The position numbers were made by a program, and so were the translations under genes. Source: JAFMDF01 sp965277445 (lineage in GTDB: Bacteria > Bacteroidota > Bacteroidia > Chitinophagales > Saprospiraceae). From it: 64,000 nt of DNA. Shown in pieces: positions 45,330-54,650 of the stretch; the stretch's first letter is position 1; the number at the start of each line of letters is the position of its first letter. Under the pieces are notes generated by a model. The model did no database searches. It was given only the letters and a program-made list of their open reading frames with translations, and was not told where the DNA came from. The stretch covers positions 1,922,001-1,986,000 of the forward strand of contig CBDICY010000013.1 in assembly GCA_965277445.1 (NCBI GenBank). Direction: 5' to 3'.

Positions 45330-46044
45330 ATGAATTATTTAATAGTTGATGATGAACCTTTAGCACATCGGGTCATCGAAAAATTTGCCACAACGTTTTC
45401 TTGGTTACAGAAAATAGGAAATGCCTATGATGCTTTCGAGGGCTTTGAATTAATAAATACGGAAAAAGTGGACTTAATATTCTTAGACATCAATATGCCA
45501 AAATTGAAAGGATTAGATTTTTTGCGAACCTTAGCCAATCCACCCTATTGTCATCATTACTTCAGGCTACCGAGAATATGCCCTAGAAGGGTTTGAATTG
45601 AATGTCTGCGATTATTTGTTAAAACCATTCAGTTTTGAACGATTTTTAACAGCCGTGAATAAAGCAAAATCTTTACAAAAAGTAGAATTCACGACTATAG
45701 CATCTACAAAGTCAGTATTGACAAACCCTTCCCAAGAAGAAAAAATATTTATAAAAGGAGATCGGAAATACCATCAAATTGCTTTAAATGATATTTGTTA
45801 TTTGGAAAGTTACGGGAGTTATGTCAAGATTTACTTAGCTGACCAAATGATTTTAACCCATGAGACGACCACTCATTTTGCAGAACTGTTACCAAAATCT
45901 ACTTTTCTAAGAGTTCATAAATCTTATATTGTTGCTATTCCCAAAATAGAAACAATAGAAGGCAATCGGCTGAAAATAAATGACAAATTGATTCCTATTG
46001 GCAATTTTTATAAAAAAGAAGTCCAAGAATTGATTAAAGGCTAG
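45330..46044 (+). pseudogene. LytTR response regulator split by a single-base frameshift
   Basis: Frame 1 from ATG 45330 begins MNYLIVDDEPLAHRVIEK and includes the phosphorylation motif DLIFLDINMPKLKG, but is lost after LANPP and soon stops. Removing the T at 45546 restores NPPIVIITSGYREYALEGFE and continues without a stop to 46044 through the LytTR DNA-binding domain (EKIFIKGDRKYHQI, CYLESYGSYVKIY, FLRVHKSYIVAI). A full protein would have 237 residues. Either this is a real frameshift mutation or a sequencing error in a run without homopolymers, and the neighbouring truncated kinase favours decay. It would be the partner of the LytS-type kinase. Confidence 0.85.
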
Positions 46045-46079
46045 AGTTTGGCAATGTTTTTACAGTAAGCTAAAATAGA

Positions 46080-46105
46080 TTGTATAGGATAAAAATGTAT
46101 CTTTG
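46080..46105 (+). promoter_or_regulatory. Promoter of the TPR lipoprotein gene at 46186
   Basis: TTG at 46080-46082, a 15-base spacer and TATCTTTG at 46098-46105. The spacer is slightly short, but the -7 element is a perfect TAnnTTTG match. Confidence 0.55.
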
Positions 46106-46185
46106 TGCTTTTATTTAGTACGAATTACTAGACTAAATTAAGCATTGATTTATTATTAATGCTACTATCTTTAATTAATAACTGT

Positions 46186-47079
46186 ATGGAATTAAGACTC
46201 TTAATAATCGGTTTGTTTTTGGGGCTTTTTGCTTGCCAACCAAATTCAACAGGTAATCTTTCAAAAGTTGATCGATTGACCAAAGCCTTAGCCACTAATC
46301 CTACTAAAGAAAATAGGGAGGCATTAATTGTGGCTTATCAAGATACGATCAAGGCTAAGCCTAATGATGCGACTACCAATGCACCATTTTTCACAAAAAT
46401 GGCTCAGTTACATCTCACTAATAAAAACTATGTTAGGGCTTTACAAACTTTAATGCAAGGCATTCAAGCTTATCCAAAAGCTTCGGATGTACCTCAAAAA
46501 GTTTGGTTATTAGCGGATATTTATGAACAAAATATCCAACGACCTAATGTAGCGAATACGGTAAGGAAAATGTATGCCCAACAATTTCCGAATGGAGCAA
46601 ATGTAGCAGCTGCCAAAAAGGTTTTGATGGCAACGAATACCACTATAGGCGAAGACATTACTGCATTAGGTGGAAATATGTATGATGAAACGACCCACAA
46701 AGTCGATTTTCAAGCGGCGAATGATTATATCAGAATTTGTGAGCTTTTTTCTTTATTGAAACCCCAAGATGGATTAAGCCCAGATTATTTGCATAAGGCA
46801 GGCGAGACGGCAAGAGCGATTCGTGCTTTTCCAAAGGCAGTCGATATTTACGATAGAATCTATGCGAAGTATCCTACTTATGAAAAAGCAGCCCAAGCCT
46901 TATTCTTAAAAGCTTTTACTTACGATAATGATTTAGGTGATAAAGCAACGGCAAAAGTGTTATACGAAGAATTTTTACAGAAATTCCCGAATGATGATTT
47001 TGCAGATGACACCCAATTTTTATTAGCTAATTTGGGGAAGGATGATGAGGAAATTATTAAAGGATTCGGAGAGAAATAA
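46186..47079 (+). CDS. TPR-repeat lipoprotein
   Basis: 297 residues from ATG 46186; an ATG nine codons upstream is also open, but the chosen one gives a standard signal MELRLLIIGLFLGLFAC with a lipobox. TPR-like helices appear at NKNYVRALQTLMQGIQAYPKA, AIRAFPKAVDIYDRIYAKYPTY and DKATAKVLYEEFLQKFPND. The spacing of the C-terminal pair resembles YbgF/BamD-type TPR lipoproteins. It is a periplasmic scaffold of unknown partner. A promoter lies upstream and a strong terminator downstream, so it is monocistronic. Confidence 0.82.
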   Translation: MELRLLIIGLFLGLFACQPNSTGNLSKVDRLTKALATNPTKENREALIVAYQDTIKAKPNDATTNAPFFTKMAQLHLTNKNYVRALQTLMQGIQAYPKASDVPQKVWLLADIYEQNIQRPNVANTVRKMYAQQFPNGANVAAAKKVLMATNTTIGEDITALGGNMYDETTHKVDFQAANDYIRICELFSLLKPQDGLSPDYLHKAGETARAIRAFPKAVDIYDRIYAKYPTYEKAAQALFLKAFTYDNDLGDKATAKVLYEEFLQKFPNDDFADDTQFLLANLGKDDEEIIKGFGEK

Positions 47080-47119
47080 TTGTTATAGTATATTTTAAGG
47101 CGTTTTTGTCTTACAAAAG

Positions 47120-47158
47120 GAACTGCCAGGTTTACATAAACCTGACAGCTCTTTTTTA
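47120..47158 (+). terminator. Terminator after the TPR lipoprotein gene
   Basis: The stem CTGCCAGGTTTA / TAAACCTGACAG has one mismatch and a two-base loop, followed by a run of six T. It lies 40 bases after the stop codon and before the convergent Spo0M-like gene. Confidence 0.85.
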
Positions 47159-47176
47159 TTTATATCCTATTTTCTG

Positions 47177-47641
47177 TTACTCCAATTCAATTATCTGTTT
47201 ATCAAAAGGATGAAGTGCTGTTCCTTTTGCTTTGGCTTCTACTTCTATATAATATTCAGATTTAACTCCTCTAAATTTTTTGGCTACTTTTACCAATCCA
47301 CTAAAAAGGATATTTTTATCTTCCAATTCATCCATCTCTGATTTCATTAACTCAAAAGGTAAGCTAAATTCAATTTCAACTGGGTTGTCTTTAGAAATAT
47401 TAATTTCTTTAGATAGATTAATCTCACCCAATTTATATTCGTCCGTTAATTTTTCCTTTTTTCTCCCTCTAGAGAAGCGTTCCACCATGACCACTTTTAC
47501 CGCATCTACGGTTTGATCGTTCATAGAAGAAAAGCGTATTTTTCCATTAATAATACCAGCGGTTTCTTTAACTTTTTCTGGCAAAATTAATTCTAATTTT
47601 ACCCCTTCTATTCCCAGCCACTTTTTTACTTTTTTAAACAT
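47177..47641 (-). CDS. Spo0M/arrestin-like domain protein
   Basis: 154 residues, cytoplasmic. The start FKKVKKWLGIEGVKLELILPE and the strand pattern GIINGKIRFSSMND, VDAVKVVMVERFSRGR and VEIEFSLPFELM match the Spo0M (PF07070) family, which has an arrestin-like beta-sandwich fold. Arrestin-fold proteins of this group are linked to membrane or stress functions in bacteria. No partner is evident. The length is shorter than the about 250 residues of B. subtilis Spo0M, as it consists of one sandwich only. Confidence 0.7.
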   Translation of the reverse strand: MFKKVKKWLGIEGVKLELILPEKVKETAGIINGKIRFSSMNDQTVDAVKVVMVERFSRGRKKEKLTDEYKLGEINLSKEINISKDNPVEIEFSLPFELMKSEMDELEDKNILFSGLVKVAKKFRGVKSEYYIEVEAKAKGTALHPFDKQIIELE

Positions 47642-47727
47642 AATTTAGTTGATTTGTTAAAAGGCTTATCCTTAAGCCGAATAGCTTGTTGTAATATAAC
47701 GTATTTGAGCCGAGAAAGGTATAAAAA

Positions 47728-48027
47728 TTATATGAATGCTAGCCGAGGATGGATAAAGGTGGGAAAATAAGGGCCTTTATATCCTTGAACTTCTATATGG
47801 ATAATGACCCATTACGTAGAACCATCCTTTAAAGTGACTTTAACTACTTTATCTGCTTTTCTATCTATTTCAGCTGCTTCGGGAATGAATTTAGGTAAGT
47901 CTTTATCTAAAAAATCGAAATTGGTAGATAAATCAATTTTTGGAACAAATTCAGGATAGAATTGTCGGAGTAAGCCGAGGAAGAATTCTTCAACAATGGC
48001 TTTCCAAAGTTTATCTTGTTTATTCAT
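47728..48027 (-). pseudogene. Truncated PD-(D/E)XK nuclease-family (Rpn-like) gene with premature stop
   Basis: ATG 48027 opens 71 codons (KLWKAIVEEFFLGLLRQFYPEF, then FLDKDLPKFIPEAAEIDRKADKVVKVTLKDGST) and stops at 47812. Reading through the stop in the same frame gives WVIIHIEVQGYKGPYFPTF, which continues the conserved KxxKWILVHIEVQG core of the PD-(D/E)XK transposase/Rpn family, and the frame ends at 47728. So a TAA replaced a sense codon in the core and the rest of the gene (another 200 residues) is missing. Intact relatives are recombination-promoting nucleases. The product is not functional. Confidence 0.8.
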
Positions 48028-48108
48028 TTCTCATAGTTTTTTAGATTAAGCTCGCCAAACTACGAAAAATGAATAATAAGACAATTTTTTTAACAAATAA
48101 ATTACAGA

Positions 48109-48951
48109 TTATGGAAACTTGGGAAACTTATCAAAATCAGGCTGCCGCTTTTCTAAAAAAGCATTCCGACCTTCTGCGGCTTCGTCTGTCATATAACCCA
48201 AACGAGTCGCTTCTCCAGCAAAAATTTGTTGCCCGACCATTCCATCGTCAATCATATTGAAAGCAAATTTCAACATTTTGATAGCCATTGGACTTTTCTT
48301 TAATATTTCTTGTGCCCATTCGTAGGCAGTTTCTTCTAGTTCGTCGTGTGGAATGGCAGCATTTGCCATGCCCATATCGACCGCTTCTTGTGCAGAGTAG
48401 TTTTTGCCTAAAAAGAAAATTTCTCTAGCTCTTTTTTGTCCGACTTGACGTGCTAAATAGGCAGAACCATAGCCTGCATCATAACTAGCGACATCGGCAT
48501 CTGTTTGCTTAAAGATAGCGTGTTCTTTACTCGCAAGGGTCAAATCACAGACGACATGCAAACTATGACCACCACCTACTGCCCAACCTGGAACTACCGC
48601 AATGACGGGCTTATTCATAAATCGAATCAATCGTTGAACTTCTAAGATATTCAAACGACCGATTCCATCACCTCCTTGATACCCTGTTTTTCCTCTGACC
48701 CGTTGGTCACCACCTGAGCAAAATGCCCAACCGCCATCTTTCGGAGACGGTCCCTCTCCAGAGAGTAAGATAACGCCGACTTCTCTATCTTCTTTAGCAG
48801 AATGAAAGGCATCTAATAATTCAAAAACAGTATTTGGACGAAAGGCATTTCTAACTTCGGGGCGATTAAAAGCGATCCGAATAACGCCATTTCTTTTTTT
48901 ATAGGTAATATCCTTATATTCCTTAGTGGTTTTCCACTCGTTACTTAGCAT
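48109..48951 (-). CDS. menB: 1,4-dihydroxy-2-naphthoyl-CoA synthase MenB
   Basis: 280 residues of the crotonase fold. The MenB-specific motif FCSGGDQRVRGKTGYQGGDG (near residues 78-97) and VVPGWAVGGGHSLHVVCDLTLAS form the oxyanion site, followed by DAGYGSAYLARQVGQKRARE. The C-terminus (NAFLEKRQPDFDKFPKFP) is typical. MenB cyclises o-succinylbenzoyl-CoA in menaquinone synthesis, so the organism respires with menaquinone. No other men genes are adjacent. The gene is followed leftward by the broken nuclease gene. Confidence 0.95.
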   Translation of the reverse strand: MLSNEWKTTKEYKDITYKKRNGVIRIAFNRPEVRNAFRPNTVFELLDAFHSAKEDREVGVILLSGEGPSPKDGGWAFCSGGDQRVRGKTGYQGGDGIGRLNILEVQRLIRFMNKPVIAVVPGWAVGGGHSLHVVCDLTLASKEHAIFKQTDADVASYDAGYGSAYLARQVGQKRAREIFFLGKNYSAQEAVDMGMANAAIPHDELEETAYEWAQEILKKSPMAIKMLKFAFNMIDDGMVGQQIFAGEATRLGYMTDEAAEGRNAFLEKRQPDFDKFPKFP

Positions 48952-48986
48952 AATTTATGATTTCAATGATTAAAAGTCTTGAAAGT

Positions 48987-49036
48987 AAAATGGTCTAAAT
49001 CCTAAAAAGTTTTTAGTATTTAGACCATTTTTTTTA
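48987..49036. terminator. Bidirectional hairpin terminator
   Basis: AAAATGGTCTAAAT (48987-49000) pairs with ATTTAGACCATTTT (49018-49031) with an inner CTAAAA/TTTTAG stem. A T-tract follows on the plus strand. It ends the leftward transcript of the binding-protein gene at 49145. Confidence 0.75.
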
Positions 49037-49144
49037 GTATTCAAAACTAACTGAAAAAAGTTGAAAACTTTATAAATATTGGGATGAAGTTACAAACTTC
49101 ATGCATCCTATTTGAGCATAATTAATAATCAATAATTTAATCAA

Positions 49145-50581
49145 CTAGTCCGCTTTTCGAAACTGATACCCAGAAAATTCTAAAATATTTAGATGCTTAT
49201 TCATATACTGATCGAATTGATTCAACGCATCTCCTTCTGCACCCATTTTTGATTGGGTAACGGTTCGTTGAATATCAAATCGAGTATGCAATCCTTCTTT
49301 TGGATTGACATCTAATTTACTTTTGAAACCTGTACCAAATTCTTTTAGCATTCTACCAAAATAGACAACAGCATCATAGCCTTTAAACGCTTCAGTTGTT
49401 GGTGGCATACCATATTTATTATAAAAATCTTCTTTAAATGTTTGAATGTTAAAATCATCTGGATTTAAATAAGATTCAGAACTAATATGCACATTCATCG
49501 TCTCATAATACTGGTAACTAATCTGTGTAAAGTCCTGCCATCTTGGTTGACCGTAGACAACGATAGAACGATCTTCTTTTTCTAAGTCAATATTTCTCAG
49601 CATCGCATAAACAAAACTTTGACTAGACGAAGCTATGATAAACGCCGTTGTATTGATGTCATCCATATAAGGTTCAAAATCCGTATTTTCCAAAGATGGA
49701 CTCTCATCATCAATAATGACTAATTGAATAGAATCTGCCATGGTACTGCCTTCTATGGCATAATGTGCATCTAAATAATAATTCATTAACCGTCTTTCTT
49801 GCGCATCATTTCTTGCAAATACAACGATATTTTCTGGCTTGAATTTATTTTTAACATGCTGCATAACTGCTTCTGCATGTGCCTTTTCACTAGGGTTTAA
49901 TTGAATAAAATAAGGGTTATCCTGTGTTAAATTTTGATGAGGATAGAAAGGAGAAACAAAAGTTTTTTCATTCTTTTTAGCAAAAGAGGCTAAAGCTCTA
50001 GCTGTAGAATTTCTAAAAGAACCAATGACTAAATGGGCATTTTGTAACTCGTAATTATTCGTTAATTGAATAGTTGTTCCTTCTTGAGCTCTTGTATCTA
50101 ACACATTTACTTCCAAATTGACCCCTTCTCCTGCTAATACATCAAAAGCCATTTTTGCACCCTCATAAAAATTAAGTGCAGGAACAGAACGCCGATCAAT
50201 TTTATTCTCTACTGCATCATATTTATCTGCTAAGAAGGGTAGGGCAAGTACAAGATTATAGGAAGATAATAATTCTGTACTTTCGTCTACTATTTCTCCT
50301 TGTGTTGCTGGGGAAGTAATCGGAGGAATAGTCGTTTCTACAGGTGCATCTTTCCATTGAATAGTATCTAAAGTACCTGTGACATCCGTAACGACTTCAT
50401 ACTTACCCGTTTCAGGATTAAACACTCGTTTGCCCTGAATTTCATCCAACTCATCACTCCCAGAATTAGAGGTAGTCTTATCTGGATCCTGTATTTTCTT
50501 AAAAGAATCACAAGCAGTAAAACCAACTAAAAATAGCAATAAAAATAACGGAAATAGTTTATTATTTGTCCAGCCGCTCAT
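49145..50581 (-). CDS. Periplasmic binding protein (LivJ/ANF-receptor fold) lipoprotein
   Basis: 478 residues. The signal ends in a lipobox (FLLLFLVGFTAC). Residues about 100-450 show the type 1 periplasmic binding fold: LVLALPFLADKYD at the start of the first lobe, VIGSFRNSTARALASFAKKNEKTFVSPFYPHQN for the ligand-facing loop, and AFIIASSSQSFVYAMLRN in the hinge region. In Gram-negative bacteria this fold in a lipoprotein often belongs to LpoA/YraM-like proteins that regulate peptidoglycan synthases; an amino-acid sensing role is the alternative. No transporter genes accompany it. guaA lies upstream on the same strand. Confidence 0.75.
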   Translation of the reverse strand: MSGWTNNKLFPLFLLLFLVGFTACDSFKKIQDPDKTTSNSGSDELDEIQGKRVFNPETGKYEVVTDVTGTLDTIQWKDAPVETTIPPITSPATQGEIVDESTELLSSYNLVLALPFLADKYDAVENKIDRRSVPALNFYEGAKMAFDVLAGEGVNLEVNVLDTRAQEGTTIQLTNNYELQNAHLVIGSFRNSTARALASFAKKNEKTFVSPFYPHQNLTQDNPYFIQLNPSEKAHAEAVMQHVKNKFKPENIVVFARNDAQERRLMNYYLDAHYAIEGSTMADSIQLVIIDDESPSLENTDFEPYMDDINTTAFIIASSSQSFVYAMLRNIDLEKEDRSIVVYGQPRWQDFTQISYQYYETMNVHISSESYLNPDDFNIQTFKEDFYNKYGMPPTTEAFKGYDAVVYFGRMLKEFGTGFKSKLDVNPKEGLHTRFDIQRTVTQSKMGAEGDALNQFDQYMNKHLNILEFSGYQFRKAD

Positions 50582-50649
50582 ATTAGTTTATGTGAATTTT
50601 GAAGGATAAATTTGATAAGCTTATCTAGTTAATCGATACCCTAATAATT

Positions 50650-50785
50650 TTTTAATTTAAAATTTAAAATTGAAAAATAAAAATTGAAAAGTAAGTGGAG
50701 TGATTAAGGTATTTAAGCATAAATGAGATCGCACTTGTTTTTTACTTTTAAATTTTACACTTAATATTTTCAATTTTAGATTTAA
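50650..50785. repeat. AT-rich inverted repeat (AATTTAAAATTGAAAA type)
   Basis: TTTAAAATTTAAAATTGAAA near 50650 is mirrored imperfectly by TTTTCAATTTTAGATTTAAA near 50770. It fills the gap between guaA and the binding-protein gene and resembles the element at 33740-33827 in theme. Confidence 0.45.
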
Positions 50786-50787
50786 AT

Positions 50788-52326
50788 CTATTCCCATTCA
50801 ATAGTTGCAGGCGGTTTGGTGCTAATATCATAAACAACTCGATTGATTCCTCGAACATTATTAATGATTTCACTAGAAACAGTTGCTAAGAATTCATATG
50901 GTAGTTTACTCCATTCTGCCGTCATTCCATCCATAGAATTAACGGCTCGAAGCGCAACTGCTTGTTCGTAAGTTCGCTCATCTCCCATAACCCCAACAGA
51001 TTGAACTGGCAACAAGATAACGCCTGCCTGCCAAACTTCATTATAAAGATTGTGTTTTTTTAGATTATTGATGAAAATAGCATCCGCTTCCTGTAAAAGC
51101 GCTACTTTTTCAGGGGTAATATCTCCTAAAATACGAATGGCTAAACCAGGACCCGGGAATGGGTGCCTACCATTAATCGTAGGCGGAATGCCTAATTCTG
51201 TGCCAACTTTACGAACTTCATCCTTGAATAAACTCCGTAATGGCTCAATAATTTTGAGATTCAAAATGTCAGGTAAGCCACCAACATTATGGTGTGATTT
51301 AATGGTAACGGATGGTCCGTGAACCGAAACAGATTCAATGACATCAGGATAAATGGTTCCTTGTCCTAACCATTTAATATTATCTAATTTATTCGCTTCT
51401 TCCTCAAAAACTTCTATAAATACTCGACCAATTACTTTTCTTTTTTTCTCAGGATCACTCACCCCTGCCAATTCTGACCAGAAGCGTTGACGTGCATCTA
51501 CCCCTATAACATTTAATCCCATGACTTTATACGAATCCAAGACTTCTTGAAATTCATCTTTTCTAAGCAAACCATTGTCCACAAAAATACAAGTCAAATT
51601 CTTGCCAATAGCCTTATTTAATAACTCTGCCCCAACGGTAGAATCTACACCACCAGAAAGCCCCATAATAGCCTTATCATTACCTAATTTTTGTTTTAAT
51701 TCAGCTATAGTTTGGTCAACAAAAGAAGCAGGCGTCCAACTAGGACTACAACCAGCAATATCGACTAGAAAATTCCTTAGCAATCTTTTTCCATCAATGC
51801 TATGTGTCACTTCTGGATGAAATTGGATACAATAAACAGGCTGCTCATACTTCTTTTTCTTAGCTTTAAAAGCGGCAACAGGAATACTATCTGTCCCTGC
51901 GAGAATCTTAAATCCTTTTGGTACTTCAGTAATGGTATCTCCGTGAGACATCCAAACTTGGGAATCTGTTTTGATCCCTTTTAAGAAAGGATCTTTTTTT
52001 ACTTTTCCTAATTTAGCTTTTCCATACTCTCGTTTTTCAGAGCGTTGTACATTACCGCCCATTTTTTGAGCAATATATTGCGCCCCATAGCAAATACCCA
52101 AAACTGGTTTTTTACCAATGATTTGAGCTAAGTCCAATTGCAAAGCTTTTTCATCGGTTACAGAAAATGGACTTCCTGATAAAATGATAGCCTTGATAGA
52201 GTCATCTAAAGTTGGAATCTTATTATAAGGGACAATTTCACTATAGATATTTAATTCTCTGACTCGTCGAGCAATTAGCTGTGTGTATTGAGAACCAAAA
52301 TCGAGGATGAGTATTTTTTCGTGCAT
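50788..52326 (-). CDS. guaA: GMP synthase (glutamine-hydrolysing)
   Basis: 512 residues, full length. The N-terminal class I amidotransferase has its nucleophile in GICYGAQYIA (Cys near residue 79) and His/Glu in IQFHPEVTHS (near 170). The ATP-pyrophosphatase P-loop GLSGGVDST lies near residue 222. The C-terminal dimerisation part ends RVVYDISTKPPATIEWE, typical of GuaA. It converts XMP, ATP and glutamine to GMP in the cytoplasm. It is preceded by a strong terminator belonging to the transketolase gene, so it has its own promoter. Confidence 0.97.
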   Translation of the reverse strand: MHEKILILDFGSQYTQLIARRVRELNIYSEIVPYNKIPTLDDSIKAIILSGSPFSVTDEKALQLDLAQIIGKKPVLGICYGAQYIAQKMGGNVQRSEKREYGKAKLGKVKKDPFLKGIKTDSQVWMSHGDTITEVPKGFKILAGTDSIPVAAFKAKKKKYEQPVYCIQFHPEVTHSIDGKRLLRNFLVDIAGCSPSWTPASFVDQTIAELKQKLGNDKAIMGLSGGVDSTVGAELLNKAIGKNLTCIFVDNGLLRKDEFQEVLDSYKVMGLNVIGVDARQRFWSELAGVSDPEKKRKVIGRVFIEVFEEEANKLDNIKWLGQGTIYPDVIESVSVHGPSVTIKSHHNVGGLPDILNLKIIEPLRSLFKDEVRKVGTELGIPPTINGRHPFPGPGLAIRILGDITPEKVALLQEADAIFINNLKKHNLYNEVWQAGVILLPVQSVGVMGDERTYEQAVALRAVNSMDGMTAEWSKLPYEFLATVSSEIINNVRGINRVVYDISTKPPATIEWE

Positions 52327-52388
52327 TGGTGAGTGAATTGAAGATAGGTTTTAACCAATATAAAGGGTTACAAACAAAAGCTAAAAAG

Positions 52389-52421
52389 AGTGCTTCCAGA
52401 ACTTAAAGTTCTGGAAGCACT
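52389..52421 (-). terminator. Terminator of the transketolase N-subunit gene
   Basis: A 16-bp perfect stem AGTGCTTCCAGAACTT / AAGTTCTGGAAGCACT with a one-base centre is followed on the minus strand by CTTTTTAGC. It separates the transketolase gene from guaA. Confidence 0.85.
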
Positions 52422-52448
52422 AAATTAAATCTATATTATAGAGTGTGA

Positions 52449-53291
52449 TTAATAATCACCCAATGTTTCTGATAATTGCGCCAAAGCGGTTGCAGTCTGT
52501 TCATCATTAGGTGCTTTACCATGCCATGCGTGGGTATGCATCATAAAATCTACGCCTTGCCCCATAACGGTTTTCATTAAGATGGCAACAGGTTTACCAT
52601 TACCAGCTTTCTTTTTGGCTCTATTTAAACCATTGACTACCTTTCGCATATTATTACCATCAATCGTCATTACTTCCCAACCAAAAACACGGAATTTTTG
52701 TTTTAAATCACCCAAATCTAACACTTCCTTAGTTGGACCATCAATTTGTTGATCGTTCCAATCAACCGTAACGATTAAGTTGTCTACTTTATGGTGTGGT
52801 GCGAACATGATCGCTTCCCAATTCTGTCCTTCCTGTAACTCTCCGTCACCAGTCAATGCATAGACTATTTTATCATCTCCATCCAGTTTCTTAGCCAAAG
52901 CAGCACCAATTGCTACAGATAAACCTTGTCCCAAAGAGCCAGAAGCAACCCTAACTCCAGGTAGCCCTTCGTGCGTAGTAGGGTGCCCTTGTAATCGAGA
53001 ATTTAGTTTTCTGAAAGTCGCTAATTCTTCCACAGGGAAATAACCAGCTCTAGCCAATACGCTATAAAATACAGGAGAGATATGCCCATTAGACAAAAAG
53101 AAAAGATCTTCCCCTTTTCCTTCCATCTCGAAACCAGGTTTTCTATCCATGATTTCAAAATAGAGTGCCGTCAAAAAATCGGTGCATCCAAGAGAACCAC
53201 CAGGGTGTCCAGTACCTGCGGCATTTACTTGACGAATAATATCTCGTCTAACCTGCGTAGCAATATCTTCTAATTTCTTAATAGCTGCCAT
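52449..53291 (-). CDS. Transketolase N-terminal subunit
   Basis: 280 residues, the thiamin diphosphate-binding half only. The TPP motif starts GDGELQEGQNWEA (near residue 146) and closes VDWNDQQIDG; GHPGGSLGCTDFLTALY and VASGSLGQGLSVAIGAA are conserved surroundings. Two-subunit transketolases of this type are common in Bacteroidota and pair with a C-terminal subunit of about 320 residues, usually next door. Here no such gene is adjacent: downstream is a terminator and guaA, and upstream lies an opposite-strand exonuclease. The enzyme works in the non-oxidative pentose phosphate pathway. Confidence 0.9.
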   Translation of the reverse strand: MAAIKKLEDIATQVRRDIIRQVNAAGTGHPGGSLGCTDFLTALYFEIMDRKPGFEMEGKGEDLFFLSNGHISPVFYSVLARAGYFPVEELATFRKLNSRLQGHPTTHEGLPGVRVASGSLGQGLSVAIGAALAKKLDGDDKIVYALTGDGELQEGQNWEAIMFAPHHKVDNLIVTVDWNDQQIDGPTKEVLDLGDLKQKFRVFGWEVMTIDGNNMRKVVNGLNRAKKKAGNGKPVAILMKTVMGQGVDFMMHTHAWHGKAPNDEQTATALAQLSETLGDY

Positions 53292-53858
53292 GATTAATTG
53301 TATATGAGTAGTAAATTAGATTTAATAATTATTGCTTGATTCGGTATCCGAAATCAAGGTGTTAATAAGGTTTTAGTAAAATAAGGTGCGAAAGTACGAA
53401 AGTGTGCAAAGGTTTTCAAAGAAATGGGGAGACAATTATTAATTTAAGTAAGGGTAAATAAGAACTTCCTAATTTTATTAGCAGACCTCCAAGCGTCTTT
53501 CATACCTTGGAGGGGCTAAAATTACTAGATTTACCAAGTATTTAAAATAAATGTAATTAAATTAAGTATAAAATGTTGTTTTATTACCAAATAAGTTTTA
53601 TTTTTGTTTTGAGATTGTGATTCTACCCGAGTTAGACAAAAAATAAATGGCTTATTCCCCAGAAGAATACCTAAAATATTTGTTTTGTCTGACTCGGTGT
53701 ATTTTTTCCCGCACCAGAACCCTACTTTAAATACTACATTCCCTGTTAAATAAAACATACAAACACCCGATAAATTAAAAATTTATCACTAAATTGGTCA
53801 AAAGTTTAAAGGCATATTTTTTGCTTTTAAAACAGCAACCTATTTAAAACTACACAAA
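53292..53858. other. Divergent intergenic region transketolase / exonuclease
   Basis: About 565 bases without a convincing gene. It contains a hairpin CCTCCAAGCG...CCTTGGAGG near 53487-53515 and an inverted repeat CGAGTTAGACAAAA / TTTTGTCTGACTCG (about 53633-53647 and 53681-53697). No perfect -7 element is seen, but CATATTTTTTGC near 53815 is close to one for the exonuclease gene. Confidence 0.45.
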
Positions 53859-54641
53859 ATGCTGAATAATGTAAATCTAGGAAGTATCCTGTTCTTGGAT
53901 ATAGAATGCGTATCTACTACCAAAACCTATGAAGAATTAGACGATAATTTGAAAAAATTCTGGAAACTAAAAAGTAGAGGAATTTTAAAAAAATTTGATG
54001 AACCCATAACAGATGAAGAAGCTGCTATTACTTATCCTGAAAAAGCAGGAATTTTTGCAGAATTTGGTAAAATCGTTTGTATCTCCGTTGGTTTTTTGGT
54101 AAAAGATACTAAAAAAGGGGATTGGCACATTCGCTTAAAATCTTTTGCAGATAGAGATGAAAAAAAATTACTTCAAGAGTTTAGCGGTTTAATTGGACAA
54201 TACTTTAGTTCAGGTAAAAACAAAAAAGGTTTACTGACTCATTATTGTGGACATAACATTAAAGAGTTTGATATGCCGTATATCTGTAGACGGCTATTAA
54301 TCAACCAATTGCCTCTGCCAGATTCTTTGGATATTGCAGGCAAAAAACCTTGGGAAGTCGCTCATTTTATAGATACTTTGACCCTTTGGAAATTTGGTGA
54401 CTATAAAAATTATACCTCTCTAAGTTTATTAGCTGCTGCCTTTGGTTTTCCAACCCCTAAAGATGATATTGATGGCAGCGAAGTAGGTCGAGTCTTTTGG
54501 GAAGAAGATGATTTAAGACGAATTACGACTTATTGCGAAAAGGATGTATTAGCGACGATTAATCTATTTATGAAGTATAAAATAATGGACTTAATTCCAG
54601 AAGACCGAACGACTTCGGCTACGGATTTTGAAGCGATCTAA
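53859..54641 (+). CDS. Predicted DEDD 3'-5' exonuclease (polymerase B exonuclease-like)
   Basis: 260 residues. The DEDDy catalytic residues are visible: FLDIE near residue 14, GHNIKEFDMPYICRR near 130 and YCEKDVLATINLF near 226, with Tyr preceding the last Asp. This matches stand-alone exonucleases related to the proofreading domain of family B polymerases (PF10108). It would degrade or trim single-stranded DNA or RNA 3' ends; its exact role in repair is not known. The gene is monocistronic and ends at an inverted repeat in the convergent junction with the prolyl oligopeptidase gene. Confidence 0.85.
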   Translation: MLNNVNLGSILFLDIECVSTTKTYEELDDNLKKFWKLKSRGILKKFDEPITDEEAAITYPEKAGIFAEFGKIVCISVGFLVKDTKKGDWHIRLKSFADRDEKKLLQEFSGLIGQYFSSGKNKKGLLTHYCGHNIKEFDMPYICRRLLINQLPLPDSLDIAGKKPWEVAHFIDTLTLWKFGDYKNYTSLSLLAAAFGFPTPKDDIDGSEVGRVFWEEDDLRRITTYCEKDVLATINLFMKYKIMDLIPEDRTTSATDFEAI

Positions 54642-54650
54642 TGATTGTTT

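Noticed and set aside
53531..53758. 75-residue minus-strand frame in the exonuclease upstream region
   Set aside because: It spans an inverted repeat, has a random-looking sequence and no neighbour context.
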